Positions 34,575 through 44,987 of a stretch of 64,000 nucleotides of DNA are shown here, one piece after another (positions within the stretch are counted from its first letter, which is position 1; each line of letters starts with the position of its first letter). The notes beneath the pieces are model-generated. The model worked only from the letters and a program-made list of their open reading frames with translations. It did no database searches and was not told the DNA's origin. The stretch comes from Burkholderia stagnalis (lineage in GTDB: Bacteria > Pseudomonadota > Gammaproteobacteria > Burkholderiales > Burkholderiaceae): NCBI RefSeq assembly GCF_902830275.1, contig NZ_CADESW010000003.1, positions 248,001 to 312,000 on the forward strand, in the 5' to 3' direction. The position numbers were made by a program, and so were the translations under genes.

Positions 34575-35075
34575 TCAGCCGCGCAGGTTGCGGGCGAACA
34601 GTTCGAGCGCGCGCTGCACGTGCGCGGCGTCGTCGGCGGGGAGTTCGCCGAGCATGCGGCTTTCGAGCGGGCGCAGCACGGTCTCGCACTCGCGCAGCAT
34701 CGCCGCGCCTTCGCCGGTGAGCGTCAGCAGGATCACGCGGCCGTGCGACGGATCGGCTTCGCGCGTGACGAAGCCGCGGCTCGCCATCACGCTCATCACT
34801 TCGTTCGCCGATTGCGGCGTGATGAACGAACGCTCGGCGAGCTGCGCGTTCGACGACGCGCCGCGCGCCTCCAGCACCGACAGCGCCGTGTATTGCGCGA
34901 GCGTGATGCCGAGCGGCGCGAGCGCGTCGGTCATGTGTCGGCGCAGCAGCCGGTCGAGGCTGCCGATCACATAGGTCAGGCGCTGCGGCGAGCGGGCTTT
35001 GGGCTTGTCGCTCGCGGCGCGGGTGGCGTTCTTCGCGTTCTTCGAAATCGCGGGCTTGGTCGGTGCGGTGCTCAT
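34575..35075 (-). CDS. MarR-family regulator (ferulate-responsive, FerR-like)
   Basis: A 166-residue MarR regulator. After a Lys/Ala-rich tail of about 30 residues comes the winged helix (SNAQLAERSFITPQSANEVMSVMASRGFVTRE, about 74-105) and the wing DPSHGRVILLTLTGEG. Located directly upstream of ech on the same strand, as in other hydroxycinnamate clusters where a MarR repressor is released by feruloyl-CoA. It is the likely binder of the two ATCAGG-N3-CCTGAT sites, although neither lies at its own start. Effector inferred. Confidence 0.87.
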   Translation of the reverse strand: MSTAPTKPAISKNAKNATRAASDKPKARSPQRLTYVIGSLDRLLRRHMTDALAPLGITLAQYTALSVLEARGASSNAQLAERSFITPQSANEVMSVMASRGFVTREADPSHGRVILLTLTGEGAAMLRECETVLRPLESRMLGELPADDAAHVQRALELFARNLRG

Positions 35076-35132
35076 AAAGCGGGCAGGAGGGAATTGCGGG
35101 CCATCTTACCAGCACGCATGCAGCACGCGCAT

Positions 35133-36026
35133 TCAGCCGCGCACCGCCCGCCCGAATGCGAACCTCGCCGTCGGCAAACCCGCGTACCGCGTCCGCGCGA
35201 CGAACACGCCGCCTGCGTGCGCATCGTCGCTCAACCCGACACGCGCGCTCGTCACGTACAGCCGCCCTTCGCCATCGAGCGCCGCACAGCTCGGCTGCGC
35301 CGTCGGCACGGCGACGCGCTCCGTCTCGACGCCATCCGGCCCGTACCGCACCACCCGCCCACCGCCCCACTGCGCGTTCCACAGCCCGCCGTCACGATCG
35401 ACCGCCGAGCCGTCCGGGTCCCCGTCCGCATCGGTCAGACGCGCGAACGACCGCACGTTCGCGACCTCACCGCCCGCGCGGTAATCGCACACGAAAATCT
35501 CGCGCACCAGCGAATCGCAGAAGTACATCTTCGAACCGTCCGGCGAGAACGCGATGCTGTTCGCGATCGCCGCGCGCGGCAACGCGAGCCGTTCGAGCGT
35601 GAGGTCCGCATTGAGCCGGTAAAACCCGCCCACCGCGCGCGGCGGGTCGCCGCCTTCGTCCTTCATCCCGAACACGAACGCGCCATGCGGATCGCAGCGC
35701 CCGTCGTTCAACCGGGTCGGCAGCTCGGGCTCGACATCGGCGATCCGCGTGAACGCACCGCTGCGCAGGTCGAAGAACGCGAGATGCGTCGCGAGCCCGA
35801 CGAGCAGCACGCCGGGGTCGTGCGTCAGCGCGAAGCACGCCAGCCGTTCCGGCATCGGCCAGTGCGTGAGGTCCGAGCCGTCCGCGCGGCATCGCCAAAG
35901 CCGCGCGCCTTCGATGTCCGTCCAGTACAGCGCGTGCGTCGCATCGCACCAGGTCGCGCCTTCGCCGAGCGTGTTGCGGCTGTCGGCCAGCAGCGTCGCC
36001 GACGCGGCCGGATGAGTCTGTTGCAT
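35133..36026 (-). CDS. SMP-30/gluconolactonase-family lactonase
   Basis: A 297-residue SMP-30/LRE beta-propeller lactonase. Metal-ligand positions are visible: Glu in LGEGATWCD, Asn in TRLNDGRCDPHGAFVFG, and a late Asp in DGSAVDRDGGLWNAQW. It should hydrolyse L-arabino-gamma-lactone to L-arabonate in the cluster's oxidative pathway. Last gene of the arabinose unit, 45 bp after the permease gene; GGGAGA precedes its ATG. It closely matches the place such lactonases take in L-arabinose degradation clusters. Confidence 0.88.
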   Translation of the reverse strand: MQQTHPAASATLLADSRNTLGEGATWCDATHALYWTDIEGARLWRCRADGSDLTHWPMPERLACFALTHDPGVLLVGLATHLAFFDLRSGAFTRIADVEPELPTRLNDGRCDPHGAFVFGMKDEGGDPPRAVGGFYRLNADLTLERLALPRAAIANSIAFSPDGSKMYFCDSLVREIFVCDYRAGGEVANVRSFARLTDADGDPDGSAVDRDGGLWNAQWGGGRVVRYGPDGVETERVAVPTAQPSCAALDGEGRLYVTSARVGLSDDAHAGGVFVARTRYAGLPTARFAFGRAVRG

Positions 36027-36071
36027 GCCGTCTCCCGATATCCGTCGTATTCGCGGGCGGCCGCGCTTTCG

Positions 36072-37091
36072 TCAGATCTTCATCGCGCGCCGCTGATTGC
36101 GACGATACTGGTCGAACAGCACCGCGAGCAACAGAATCCCGCCGCGTATCAGATATTGGTAAAACGTCGGCACGTTCAGCAGGCTCATCGCATCCTGCAC
36201 CGCGCCCATGATCAGCACGCCGACGAGCACGCCGGAGATCGTCGCGACGCCGCCCGTCAGCGACACGCCGCCGAGCACGCACGCGGAGATCACGCCGAGC
36301 TCGAGGCCGACCGACGTCTTCGGGTCGCCGAGGCTCATCCGCGACGCGAGCATCACGCCGGCGAAACCGGTCACGAGCCCCTGCAGCACGAACACCGTGA
36401 TCTTGATGCGCATCACCGGCAGCCCCGCGAGCAGCGCCGCCTCGCCGTTGCCGCCGACGGCCAGCACGTTCTTGCCGAACACCGTCTTGCGCAGCAGGAA
36501 GCCGAACACGACGAAGCCGACGAGGTTGCTCCAGATCGGATACGAGATGCCGAGAAACGCGCCCGAGCCGAGTTCGAAGAAGCGCTCCTCGGAGATCATC
36601 ACCGCGTCGCCGTTCGACGTGATGAACGCGAGCCCGCGCACGACCTCCATCATCGCGAGCGTGACGATCAGCGAATTGATCCGCCAGCGCGCGATCAGCA
36701 CACCGTTGACGAGCCCGACCGCGCCGCCCGCGAGCACGCCGGCCAGCGTGCCGAGCAGCACGCTGTGCGTCGCGGTGATCAGCGTCGACGCGACGACGCC
36801 CGAGAACGCGACGATCGACGCGACCGACAGGTCCACCTCACCGAGCGCGAGCACGAACATCATCGTCACCGCGATCGAGCCGATCAGCGTGACGGACAGC
36901 AGCAGGCCCTGAATGTTGCGGGGCGTGAGGAAATCCGGCACGGTCAGCGACAGCGTCGCGAACAGCACGACGAACACCATCACGATGCCGGAGCGGTTGA
37001 TCAGTTGCCACGCGCCGCTGCGCGCGCGGGCCGCCGGCGCGACGGCGTCCGGGGACGAGGAAGTGCGTTGAGATTGCATGGTATCGCTCAT
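36072..37091 (-). CDS. araH: L-arabinose ABC transporter permease
   Basis: A 339-residue inner-membrane permease of the AraH/RbsC family with about 8-10 helices. The family motifs FSGVVASTLI, GLVNGVLIARWRINSLIVTLAMM and GGVSLTGGVATISGVLVG are present. It follows araG by 34 bp. With AraF and AraG it forms a sugar importer; the L-arabinose assignment rests on AraF similarity and the downstream catabolic genes. Confidence 0.9.
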   Translation of the reverse strand: MSDTMQSQRTSSSPDAVAPAARARSGAWQLINRSGIVMVFVVLFATLSLTVPDFLTPRNIQGLLLSVTLIGSIAVTMMFVLALGEVDLSVASIVAFSGVVASTLITATHSVLLGTLAGVLAGGAVGLVNGVLIARWRINSLIVTLAMMEVVRGLAFITSNGDAVMISEERFFELGSGAFLGISYPIWSNLVGFVVFGFLLRKTVFGKNVLAVGGNGEAALLAGLPVMRIKITVFVLQGLVTGFAGVMLASRMSLGDPKTSVGLELGVISACVLGGVSLTGGVATISGVLVGVLIMGAVQDAMSLLNVPTFYQYLIRGGILLLAVLFDQYRRNQRRAMKI

Positions 37092-37125
37092 GTCGTGTGC
37101 GTCATTCCTGTGTCAACAGCAAGCC

Positions 37126-38667
37126 CTAGCGCGGCAGCGCGAGCCTGATCAGCGCATCGGGGCTCGCCTGCGCCTTCGTCATGCAGCCCGCGATCCGTCC
37201 TTCCTTCATCACGATGATCCGGTCCGCCACGCCGATCACCTCGGCGAGATCGCTCGACACGAGGATCACCGTGCGGCCCGCTTCCGCGAGTTCGTAGAAC
37301 AGGTTGTAGATTTCCGCGCGCGCCCCCACGTCGATGCCGCGCGTCGGCTCGTCCATCAGGAACACGTCGATGCGTTCGGCGAGCCAGCGCGCGAGCACCA
37401 CCTTCTGCTGGTTGCCGCCCGACAGCGCGCCGATCGGCGTGTCGCCGTCGCGGGTCTTGATCGCGAGCCGCTCGATGTAGCGCTGCGCGAGTTCGCGCTC
37501 GCGCCGCGGCGCGAGCAGCATCCGCGCGGGGCTGAAATGCCGGCGCGCGCTGATGTTCAGGTTGTCGGCCACCGACGCGATCGCGACGATGCCTTCCTGC
37601 TTGCGGTCTTCCGGGCACAGCGCGATGCCCGCGCGCACCGCGTCGCGCGGGCTCGCGAACGCGACGCGCCGCCCGTTCAGCTCGACGTGGCCCGCGCTCG
37701 GCCGCGCCGCGCCGTACAGCAGCTTCATCAACTCCGAGCGCCCCGCGCCGACCAGCCCGAAGAAGCCGACGATCTCGCCGCGGCACACGCTGAACGACAC
37801 GGGCTCGGACAGCCCGGGCCCGGCCAGCCCTTTCGCCTCGATCAGCACGTCGCCGGCCGCGCGCGGCCGGTAGCCGTACACGTCCGCGATCGGGCGGCCG
37901 ACCATGCAGCCGATCAGCCGGTTGCGGTCGAGATCGGCGACCGTTTCGAAGGTCTCGATGCGGCGGCCGTCGCGAAACACAGTCACGCGGTCGCACAATT
38001 CGTAGACCTCCTCCATCCGGTGCGTGACGTAGATGATCGCGCGGCCATCCGCGCGCAGCGCGTGGATGATGCGGAACAGCTGCGCGGTCTCGCGCGCGGA
38101 CAGCGAACTGGTCGGCTCGTCGAACGCGATCACGCGCGCGTCGCGCATCAGCGCCTTGCCGATCTCGATCATCTGCCGCTGCCCGATCGACAGGTGCTTG
38201 ACCGGCGTGTCCGGGTCGAGCCGCTCGCCGAGCCGTTCGAGTTCGCGCATCGCGCGCGCCGCCAGCGTGCGCGCGTCGACCACGCCGAGCCGGTTCGGCA
38301 GCTGCCCGAGCATCAGGTTTTCCGCGACCGTCAGCTCGGGCACCAGGTGCAGCTCCTGATAGATGATCGCGATGCCCGCCTCCAGCGCCGCGCGCGTCGA
38401 CGCGAAGCGCTGCGCGACGCCGTTCAGCGCCAGCGTGCCGGCCTGCGGCTGGTTCACGCCGGACAGCACCTTCAGCAGCGTCGACTTGCCCGCGCCGTTC
38501 TCGCCCATCAGCCCGTGCACTTCGCCCGCGCGCACCGCCAGCGACACCGCGTCGAGCGCGCGCACGCCCGGGAAGCTCACGGTGATGCCGTCGAGCGCGA
38601 GCAGCGCGTCGGCCGCGCGCCCCGGCGCCGCGGCGGCGTCCGTCTGCATGATCGTGTCGGTCGTCAT
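37126..38667 (-). CDS. araG: L-arabinose ABC transporter ATP-binding protein
   Basis: A 513-residue sugar importer ATPase with two fused nucleotide-binding domains. The N-terminal domain has Walker [10 protein letters not shown] (about 55-63), signature LSIGQRQ and Walker [10 protein letters not shown]; the second has a degenerate Walker A region GLVGAGRSE and signature LSGGNQQ with VFLMDEPT, as usual in AraG/RbsA/MglA. Starts at ATG 38667, 20 bp after araF. Confidence 0.92.
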   Translation of the reverse strand: MTTDTIMQTDAAAAPGRAADALLALDGITVSFPGVRALDAVSLAVRAGEVHGLMGENGAGKSTLLKVLSGVNQPQAGTLALNGVAQRFASTRAALEAGIAIIYQELHLVPELTVAENLMLGQLPNRLGVVDARTLAARAMRELERLGERLDPDTPVKHLSIGQRQMIEIGKALMRDARVIAFDEPTSSLSARETAQLFRIIHALRADGRAIIYVTHRMEEVYELCDRVTVFRDGRRIETFETVADLDRNRLIGCMVGRPIADVYGYRPRAAGDVLIEAKGLAGPGLSEPVSFSVCRGEIVGFFGLVGAGRSELMKLLYGAARPSAGHVELNGRRVAFASPRDAVRAGIALCPEDRKQEGIVAIASVADNLNISARRHFSPARMLLAPRRERELAQRYIERLAIKTRDGDTPIGALSGGNQQKVVLARWLAERIDVFLMDEPTRGIDVGARAEIYNLFYELAEAGRTVILVSSDLAEVIGVADRIIVMKEGRIAGCMTKAQASPDALIRLALPR

Positions 38668-38687
38668 CGCACCCTCGCCGGCCGTCG

Positions 38688-39701
38688 TCAGATGCCCAGC
38701 TCGGCGCGCACGGCCTGCCAGTTGCCGCGCGTCATCAGCTTGCCGCTCGTCTGCGTGTCGGCGGGCGGCACCTTGCCGTTGCGGATCCAGTCGACGAGGT
38801 TCTGCGCGCTGTCCTTGCCGTGGTTCGTCGAGCTGACCGCGATCGTGCCGTAGAAGCCGGTCGGCTCCTTCTTCTGGAATTCGGCGAACGCCTCGCCCGC
38901 GCCGTTGATGCCGACGCCGATCACGTCCGCGGACGGGATGTGCAGCTGCTCGGTCGCGCGCACCGCGCCGAGCACGGTCTCCTCGTTCAGCGCGAAGATC
39001 ACCCACTTCTTCACGTTCGGATGCCGCGCGAGCACCGGCGCGGCGGCGCTGAAGCCGCCTTCGTCGTCGGTCGTCTTCTGCGGCGCGTCGAAGATGTTCT
39101 CCTTGCGGAAGCCGTTCGCGAGCAGCGCCTGCGTCGCGCCGTCGGTGCGCAGCTTCGCGGTCGGCAGCTCGTAGTTGGTCACGCGCAGCGCGCCGACTTC
39201 CTCCGGCTTCCAGCCGCGCTGCTTCATCTCGTCGGCGATCGCCTGGCCGACCTGGCCGCCGATCTTGGTCGCCGACATCCCGAGGTGCGGGACGTTCGCG
39301 AGCGGCTTGCCGGACGAATCGACGAGCTGGTCGTCGACGGTCACGAACTTCATGTTGTAGCGCTTCGCGCGCGCGGCGATCGCGGGCCCGAGCCGCACGT
39401 CGGGCGCGCAGATCACGAAGCCCTGCACGCCCTGCGCGCCGAGGTTGTCGATCGCGGCGAGCGTCTTCTCGCCGTCGGGCGTGCCGATCTTCACGACCGA
39501 GAAGCCCTGCTTCTGGCCCAGCGTGCCGGCCGCGCTCTGCTCGTTGATGAACCACGCCTGCTCGGGCATCTTGACGAGAAAGCCGATCTTCAGCGGCGCA
39601 TCGGCGCGGACCGCGCCCGGCATGCCGAGCGGCGCGAGGCACAGCGCCGCGAGCGTGGCGCGCAGGGTCAGTCGACGGATCGTGCGGGTCGTGCGGGTCA
39701 T
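38688..39701 (-). CDS. araF: L-arabinose-binding periplasmic protein
   Basis: A 337-residue periplasmic binding protein (Peripla_BP_4/AraF type). The signal peptide ends near AVRADA. The mature start [19 protein letters not shown] and later KFVTVDDQL and [12 protein letters not shown] match E. coli-type AraF more closely than ribose or xylose binders. Strong AAGGAGA ribosome-binding site. First of the three transporter genes; the sugar dehydrogenase gene lies 96 bp upstream on the same strand. Confidence 0.9.
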   Translation of the reverse strand: MTRTTRTIRRLTLRATLAALCLAPLGMPGAVRADAPLKIGFLVKMPEQAWFINEQSAAGTLGQKQGFSVVKIGTPDGEKTLAAIDNLGAQGVQGFVICAPDVRLGPAIAARAKRYNMKFVTVDDQLVDSSGKPLANVPHLGMSATKIGGQVGQAIADEMKQRGWKPEEVGALRVTNYELPTAKLRTDGATQALLANGFRKENIFDAPQKTTDDEGGFSAAAPVLARHPNVKKWVIFALNEETVLGAVRATEQLHIPSADVIGVGINGAGEAFAEFQKKEPTGFYGTIAVSSTNHGKDSAQNLVDWIRNGKVPPADTQTSGKLMTRGNWQAVRAELGI

Positions 39702-39797
39702 GTCGTGTCTCCTTGTGTCAGGCCGTGGTCGACCGTGGTGTGTATATGTGTGCGAACGCGTGCCGTGCTGACGGCGATGCGGCGCGGTGCGGATGCG

Positions 39798-40751
<954 letters not shown>

Positions 40752-41681
40752 TCAGCGCGCCCAGCGCAGCACCAGCGGATCGAGCCGGCGCGCGAGCGCG
40801 ACCAGCTCGGCGCGCGTGGCCGGATGCAGTTCGGGCAGCGGATGGCGCGGCCGCTCGCACGCGATCACGCCGCCTTCGCGCATCAGCGCCTTCGCGGCGA
40901 GCAGCCCCGCCTGGCGGTTCTCGTGATTGATCAGCGGCAGCCACTGCGCGTAGCGCGCATAAGCGTCGTCGATGCGCCCTTCGCGGTGCGCGACGAGGAT
41001 CGGCCGCAGGCCGTCCGGATACGCGCCGCCCGTCATCGCGCCGGTCGCGCCCGCGTTCAGGTCGGCCAGCAGCGTGATCGCCTCCTCGCCGTCCCACGGC
41101 CCCTCGACCGCGTCGCCGCCGAGCCGGATCAGCTCGCGCAGCTTGCTCGCCGCGCCCGGCGTCTCGATCTTGAAGTACGCGACCTGCTCGATCTCGCGCG
41201 CCATCCGCGCGAGGAACGGCGCGGCGAGCACGGTGCCGCTCGCCGGCGCGTCCTGGATCATGATCGGGATGTCGAGCGCGTCCGACACGCGCGCGTAGAA
41301 GTCGAAGATCTGCGGCTCGGGCACGCGGAACGTCGCGCCGTGATACGGCGGCATCACCATCACCATCGACGCGCCGAGATCCTGCGCGCGGCGGCTGCGC
41401 GCCGCGCAGACGTCCGTGCCGTAGTGCGACGTCGTCACGATCACCGGCACGCGGCCGGCGACGTGCTCGAGGATCGTGCGCGTGAGCACGTCGCGCTCGT
41501 CGTCGGCGAGCGCGAACTGCTCGGAGAAGTTCGCGAGGATGCACAGCCCGTCCGAGCCCGCGTCGATCATGAAATCGACCGCGCGCTTCTGGCTCGCGAG
41601 ATCGAGCGCGCCGGTGTCGGTGAACGTCGTCGGCACGACGGGGAAAATGCCGCGATAACGCGGCGAACGGCTGGATGTCAT
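40752..41681 (-). CDS. 2-Keto-3-deoxy-L-arabonate dehydratase (DHDPS family)
   Basis: A 309-residue DHDPS-superfamily enzyme. The N-terminus YRGIFPVVPTTFTDTGALD, the unusual LANFSEQFAL replacing GTTGE, and the Schiff-base Lys in VAYFKIETPG mark the L-2-keto-3-deoxyarabonate dehydratase branch, which yields 2-oxoglutarate semialdehyde. The length equals that of the Azospirillum enzyme. Placed between the sugar dehydrogenase and arabonate dehydratase genes, as expected for the pathway. Confidence 0.88.
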   Translation of the reverse strand: MTSSRSPRYRGIFPVVPTTFTDTGALDLASQKRAVDFMIDAGSDGLCILANFSEQFALADDERDVLTRTILEHVAGRVPVIVTTSHYGTDVCAARSRRAQDLGASMVMVMPPYHGATFRVPEPQIFDFYARVSDALDIPIMIQDAPASGTVLAAPFLARMAREIEQVAYFKIETPGAASKLRELIRLGGDAVEGPWDGEEAITLLADLNAGATGAMTGGAYPDGLRPILVAHREGRIDDAYARYAQWLPLINHENRQAGLLAAKALMREGGVIACERPRHPLPELHPATRAELVALARRLDPLVLRWAR

Positions 41682-41710
41682 GGTTCGGATCCTGATCGGG
41701 TCGGCGCGCG

Positions 41711-43462
41711 TCAATGCGAATGGCCCGGCACCGCCGCGCCGCGCTGGCCGACCAGGAAATCGAGGTCGCAGCCTTCGTCGGCCTGCAGCACGTGATCGAT
41801 GTACAGGCGCGCATAGCCGCCCTTGCCGAGCTGCCCGGCGACGCCCGGTGCGGCGGCCGGATCGACGTCCGACAGCCGGCGCTGCAGCTCGTCGTCGCCG
41901 ATGTCCAGGTGCAGCGTGCCCGCGTCGCAGTCGAGCTCGATCCAGTCGCCGGTGCGCACCGCCGCGAGCGGGCCGCCCGCGGCCGCCTCCGGCGCGACGT
42001 GCAGCACGACCGTGCCGTACGCGGTGCCGCTCATCCGCGCGTCGGAAATCCGCACCATGTCCTTCACGCCCTGCCGCAGCAGCTTCGGCGGCAGCCCCAT
42101 GTTGCCGACCTCGGCCATCCCCGGATAACCGCGCGGCCCGCAGTTCTTCAGCACCAGCACCGAGTTCGCGTCGACGTCGAGCGCTTCGTCGTCGATCGTG
42201 GCCTTGTAGTGGTCGAAGTTCTCGAACACCACCGCGCGGCCGCGATGCTTCAGCAGTTCGGGGCTCGCCGCCGACGGCTTGAGCACCGCGCCGCGCGGCG
42301 CGAGATTGCCGCGCAGGATGCGGATCCCGCCGTCCGCGAGCAGCGGCCGGTCGAGCGGGCGGATCACCTCGTCGTCGTGGTTCGGCGCGTTGCGCACGTT
42401 CTCCCACAGCGACTTGCCGTTCACGGTCAGCGCATCCGGATGCGGCAGCAGCCCGCCTTCGCCGAGCCGGCGCAGCACCGCGGGCAGGCCGCCCGCGTAA
42501 TAGAACGCCTCCATCAGGAAGCGGCCCGACGGCTGCAAGTCGACGATCGTCGGCGTGTCGCGGCCGATGCGCATCCAGTCCTCGAGCTCGAGCGGCACGC
42601 CGATGCGCCCCGCGATCGCCTTCAGGTGGATCACCGCGTTGGTCGAGCCGCCGATCGCCGCGTTCGTGCGGATCGCGTTCTCGAACGCGGCGCGCGTGAG
42701 CACCTTCGACAGCGTCAAGCCTTCGAGCGCCATCTCGACGATGCGGATGCCCGACATGTGCGCGAGCACGTAGCGGCGCGAGTCGACGGCCGGAATCGCC
42801 GCGTTGTGCGGCAGCGTGACGCCGAGCGCCTCGGCGAGGCACGCCATCGTCGACGCGGTGCCCATCGTGTTGCAGGTGCCGGCCGAGCGCGACATGCCCG
42901 CTTCCGCGGACAGGAAATGATGCAGGTCGATCTCGCCGGCCTTCAGCGCCTCGTGCAGCTTCCACACCGCGGTGCCGGAGCCGATGTCCTTGCCGTCGAG
43001 CTTGCCGTTCAGCATCGGCCCGCCGGACACGACGATCGCCGGCACGTCGCAGCTCGCCGCGCCCATCAGCAGCGCGGGCGTGGTCTTGTCGCAGCCGGCG
43101 AGCAGCACGACCGCGTCGATCGGGTTGCCGCGGATCGCCTCCTCGACGTCCATCGACGCGAGATTGCGCGTCAGCATCGCCGACGGCCGCAGGTTCGATT
43201 CGCCGTTCGAGAACACCGGGAACTCGACCGGAAAGCCGCCCGCCTCGTGGATGCCGCGCTTCACGTGCTCCGCCAGCTTGCGGAAGTGCGCGTTGCACGG
43301 CGTGAGCTCCGACCACGTATTGCAGATGCCGACGATCGGCCGGCCGTCGAATTCGTGATCGGGGATGCCCTGGTTCTTCATCCAGCTCCGGTACATGAAG
43401 CCGTTCTTGTCCATCGTGCCGAACCATTGGGCGGAGCGCAGCCTGGGTTTTGTCGCCGACAT
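41711..43462 (-). CDS. L-arabonate dehydratase (IlvD/Edd family)
   Basis: A 583-residue iron-sulfur dehydratase. Conserved cysteines lie in LAGCDKTTP, SAGTCNTMGTAS and GICNTWSEL, as in the IlvD/Edd/sugar-acid-dehydratase family. The length matches the arabonate dehydratase of the Azospirillum pathway. It converts L-arabonate to L-2-keto-3-deoxyarabonate. First gene of the long minus-strand catabolic/transport unit; the LysR-type GbpR-like regulator is divergent. Confidence 0.9.
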   Translation of the reverse strand: MSATKPRLRSAQWFGTMDKNGFMYRSWMKNQGIPDHEFDGRPIVGICNTWSELTPCNAHFRKLAEHVKRGIHEAGGFPVEFPVFSNGESNLRPSAMLTRNLASMDVEEAIRGNPIDAVVLLAGCDKTTPALLMGAASCDVPAIVVSGGPMLNGKLDGKDIGSGTAVWKLHEALKAGEIDLHHFLSAEAGMSRSAGTCNTMGTASTMACLAEALGVTLPHNAAIPAVDSRRYVLAHMSGIRIVEMALEGLTLSKVLTRAAFENAIRTNAAIGGSTNAVIHLKAIAGRIGVPLELEDWMRIGRDTPTIVDLQPSGRFLMEAFYYAGGLPAVLRRLGEGGLLPHPDALTVNGKSLWENVRNAPNHDDEVIRPLDRPLLADGGIRILRGNLAPRGAVLKPSAASPELLKHRGRAVVFENFDHYKATIDDEALDVDANSVLVLKNCGPRGYPGMAEVGNMGLPPKLLRQGVKDMVRISDARMSGTAYGTVVLHVAPEAAAGGPLAAVRTGDWIELDCDAGTLHLDIGDDELQRRLSDVDPAAAPGVAGQLGKGGYARLYIDHVLQADEGCDLDFLVGQRGAAVPGHSH

Positions 43463-43543
43463 CGCGGAGTCCTGTGAGAGACGAGATATCGGCGCAGTCT
43501 AGGAAGAATTTTGATAACTCGCTAATGACGTTTTAGGCGATTA

Positions 43544-43565
43544 CGATATCGATTCCGATATCGAT
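43544..43565. promoter_or_regulatory. Direct CGATATCGAT repeats in the ara divergent promoter
   Basis: Two identical 10-bp copies (43544-43553 and 43556-43565) separated by TC, each containing the palindrome CGATATCG and giving a 12-bp period. They sit 14 bp before the LysR gene and 82 bp before the arabonate dehydratase gene. Candidate binding site for the LysR regulator. Confidence 0.55.
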
Positions 43566-43578
43566 ATAAACCCGTACG

Positions 43579-44529
43579 ATGCCCGAAGCCAGCCCGTGGG
43601 GAATCCGCACCCGCCTGAAGACGCGCCAGCTGCTGCTGGTCGTCGCGCTCGCCGACGAAGGCAGTATCCACCGCGCGGCGGCCGCGCTGAACATGACGCA
43701 GCCGGCTGCGTCGAAGCTGCTGCGCGAGCTCGAGGACACGATCGGCGCGGTGCTGTTCGAACGCCTGCCGCGCGGGATGCGGCCGACGCTGTACGGCGAC
43801 GCGCTGATCCGCCACGCGCGCGCGGCGCTCGGCAGCCTCGACCAGGCGCGCGAGGAACTGGCCGCGCTGAAGGCCGGGCGGCTCGGCCACGTCGCGCTCG
43901 GCGCGATCACGTCGCCGGGCCTGCGCGTGGTGCCGCCGGCGGTTGCCGCCGTCAAGGGGACGCATGCGGGCGTCCACATCTCCGTCGAGATCGACACGAG
44001 CAACGTGCTGCTCGAACGGCTCGCGCAGGACAAGCTCGACATCGTGCTCGGCCGGCTGTCCGCTGAACACGACAAGCTGCACCTGCGCTACGAGCCGCTG
44101 ACCGGCGAACCGGTCGCCGCGGTCGTGCGGCCCGGGCATCCGCTGCTCGCGCACGCACCGCTCGCGCTCGCCGACGTGCAGCGCGCCGCGTGGGTCGTGC
44201 CGCCGGCCGGCAGCGTGCTGCGCCACCGCTTCGAGCTGATGTTCCAGCGCGCGAGCCTCGCGCCGCCGTCGAACGTCGTCGAAACCGCCGCGCTGCTGTT
44301 CATCACGCGCGTGCTGGAGCAGAGCGACATGATCGCGGTGCTCGCGGCCGACGTCGCGCGCTACTACGCAGGGCACGGCATCGTCGCGCTGCTGCCGCTG
44401 GAGATGGATTGCCGGATGGACGACTTCGGGCTCATCACGCGCACCGACCGGCTGTATTCGCCGGCGGCGTCGGTGATGGTCGATGCGATCCGGGTGGCGG
44501 CGCGGGAGGTTTACGGCGTGGTGCTGTGA
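43579..44529 (+). CDS. LysR-family regulator (GbpR-like)
   Basis: A 316-residue LysR-type regulator. Helix-turn-helix GSIHRAAAALNMTQPAASKLLRELE (about 29-53); the substrate-binding domain starts near LGAITSPGLRVVPPAV. Members with the RQLLLVVALADEGSIHRAA N-terminus include GbpR, which controls galactose/arabinose uptake genes. Divergent from the oxidative arabinose cluster, so it is the probable sugar-responsive regulator. Confidence 0.88.
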   Translation: MPEASPWGIRTRLKTRQLLLVVALADEGSIHRAAAALNMTQPAASKLLRELEDTIGAVLFERLPRGMRPTLYGDALIRHARAALGSLDQAREELAALKAGRLGHVALGAITSPGLRVVPPAVAAVKGTHAGVHISVEIDTSNVLLERLAQDKLDIVLGRLSAEHDKLHLRYEPLTGEPVAAVVRPGHPLLAHAPLALADVQRAAWVVPPAGSVLRHRFELMFQRASLAPPSNVVETAALLFITRVLEQSDMIAVLAADVARYYAGHGIVALLPLEMDCRMDDFGLITRTDRLYSPAASVMVDAIRVAAREVYGVVL

Positions 44530-44576
44530 CGTTTTGCCGGCACGCGCCGGTGACGCGTGCCTTTGCATCCGCCAAC

Positions 44577-44596
44577 ATTTCAATTATTATCGAAAT
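44577..44596. promoter_or_regulatory. AT-rich inverted repeat at the arsR start
   Basis: ATTTC (44577-44581) and GAAAT (44592-44596) flank AATTATTATC immediately before the arsR ATG. An AT-rich hyphenated inverted repeat at this place is typical of an ArsR operator. Confidence 0.45.
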
Positions 44597-44938
44597 ATGG
44601 AAACGAATTCTGTCGTCCGCGCCCTCGGCGCCCTGGCCCAGGAATCCCGGCTCGCGGTCTTTCGGCTTCTGGTGGAAGCGGGCCCCGACGGGTTGCCCGC
44701 AGGCCAGATCGCCGAACGCCTGGGCATTGCCCCGTCGTCGCTGTCCTTTCACATGAAGGAACTGACCCACGCGAACCTCGTCACGGTCGAGCAACGCGGG
44801 CGCTACATGATCTACTCCGCCAACTACGCGGCCATGAACGACCTGCTCGGCTACCTGACCGAAAACTGCTGCGGCGGCCAACCCTGCATGCCGGCCGATG
44901 CGGGCAGTTGCAAGCCCTCGAAGGCACGCGCGTCATGA
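44597..44938 (+). CDS. arsR: ArsR-family arsenite-responsive repressor
   Basis: A 113-residue ArsR/SmtB winged-helix repressor: DNA-recognition helix in LAERLGIAPSSLSFHMKELTHANLV (about 38-62). It lacks the classic alpha3 ELCVCDL arsenite site. Instead the C-terminus has CCGGQPC (Cys91, Cys92, Cys97) plus Cys105, resembling the C-terminal vicinal-cysteine arsenite site of Acidithiobacillus-type ArsR. First gene of the operon; As(III) binding would release it from the promoter. Confidence 0.92.
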   Translation: METNSVVRALGALAQESRLAVFRLLVEAGPDGLPAGQIAERLGIAPSSLSFHMKELTHANLVTVEQRGRYMIYSANYAAMNDLLGYLTENCCGGQPCMPADAGSCKPSKARAS

Positions 44939-44987
44939 TGCACCCGCGCGCCCCCATCCCCGTCGCCCCACTGCGAAGCCATCGCCC

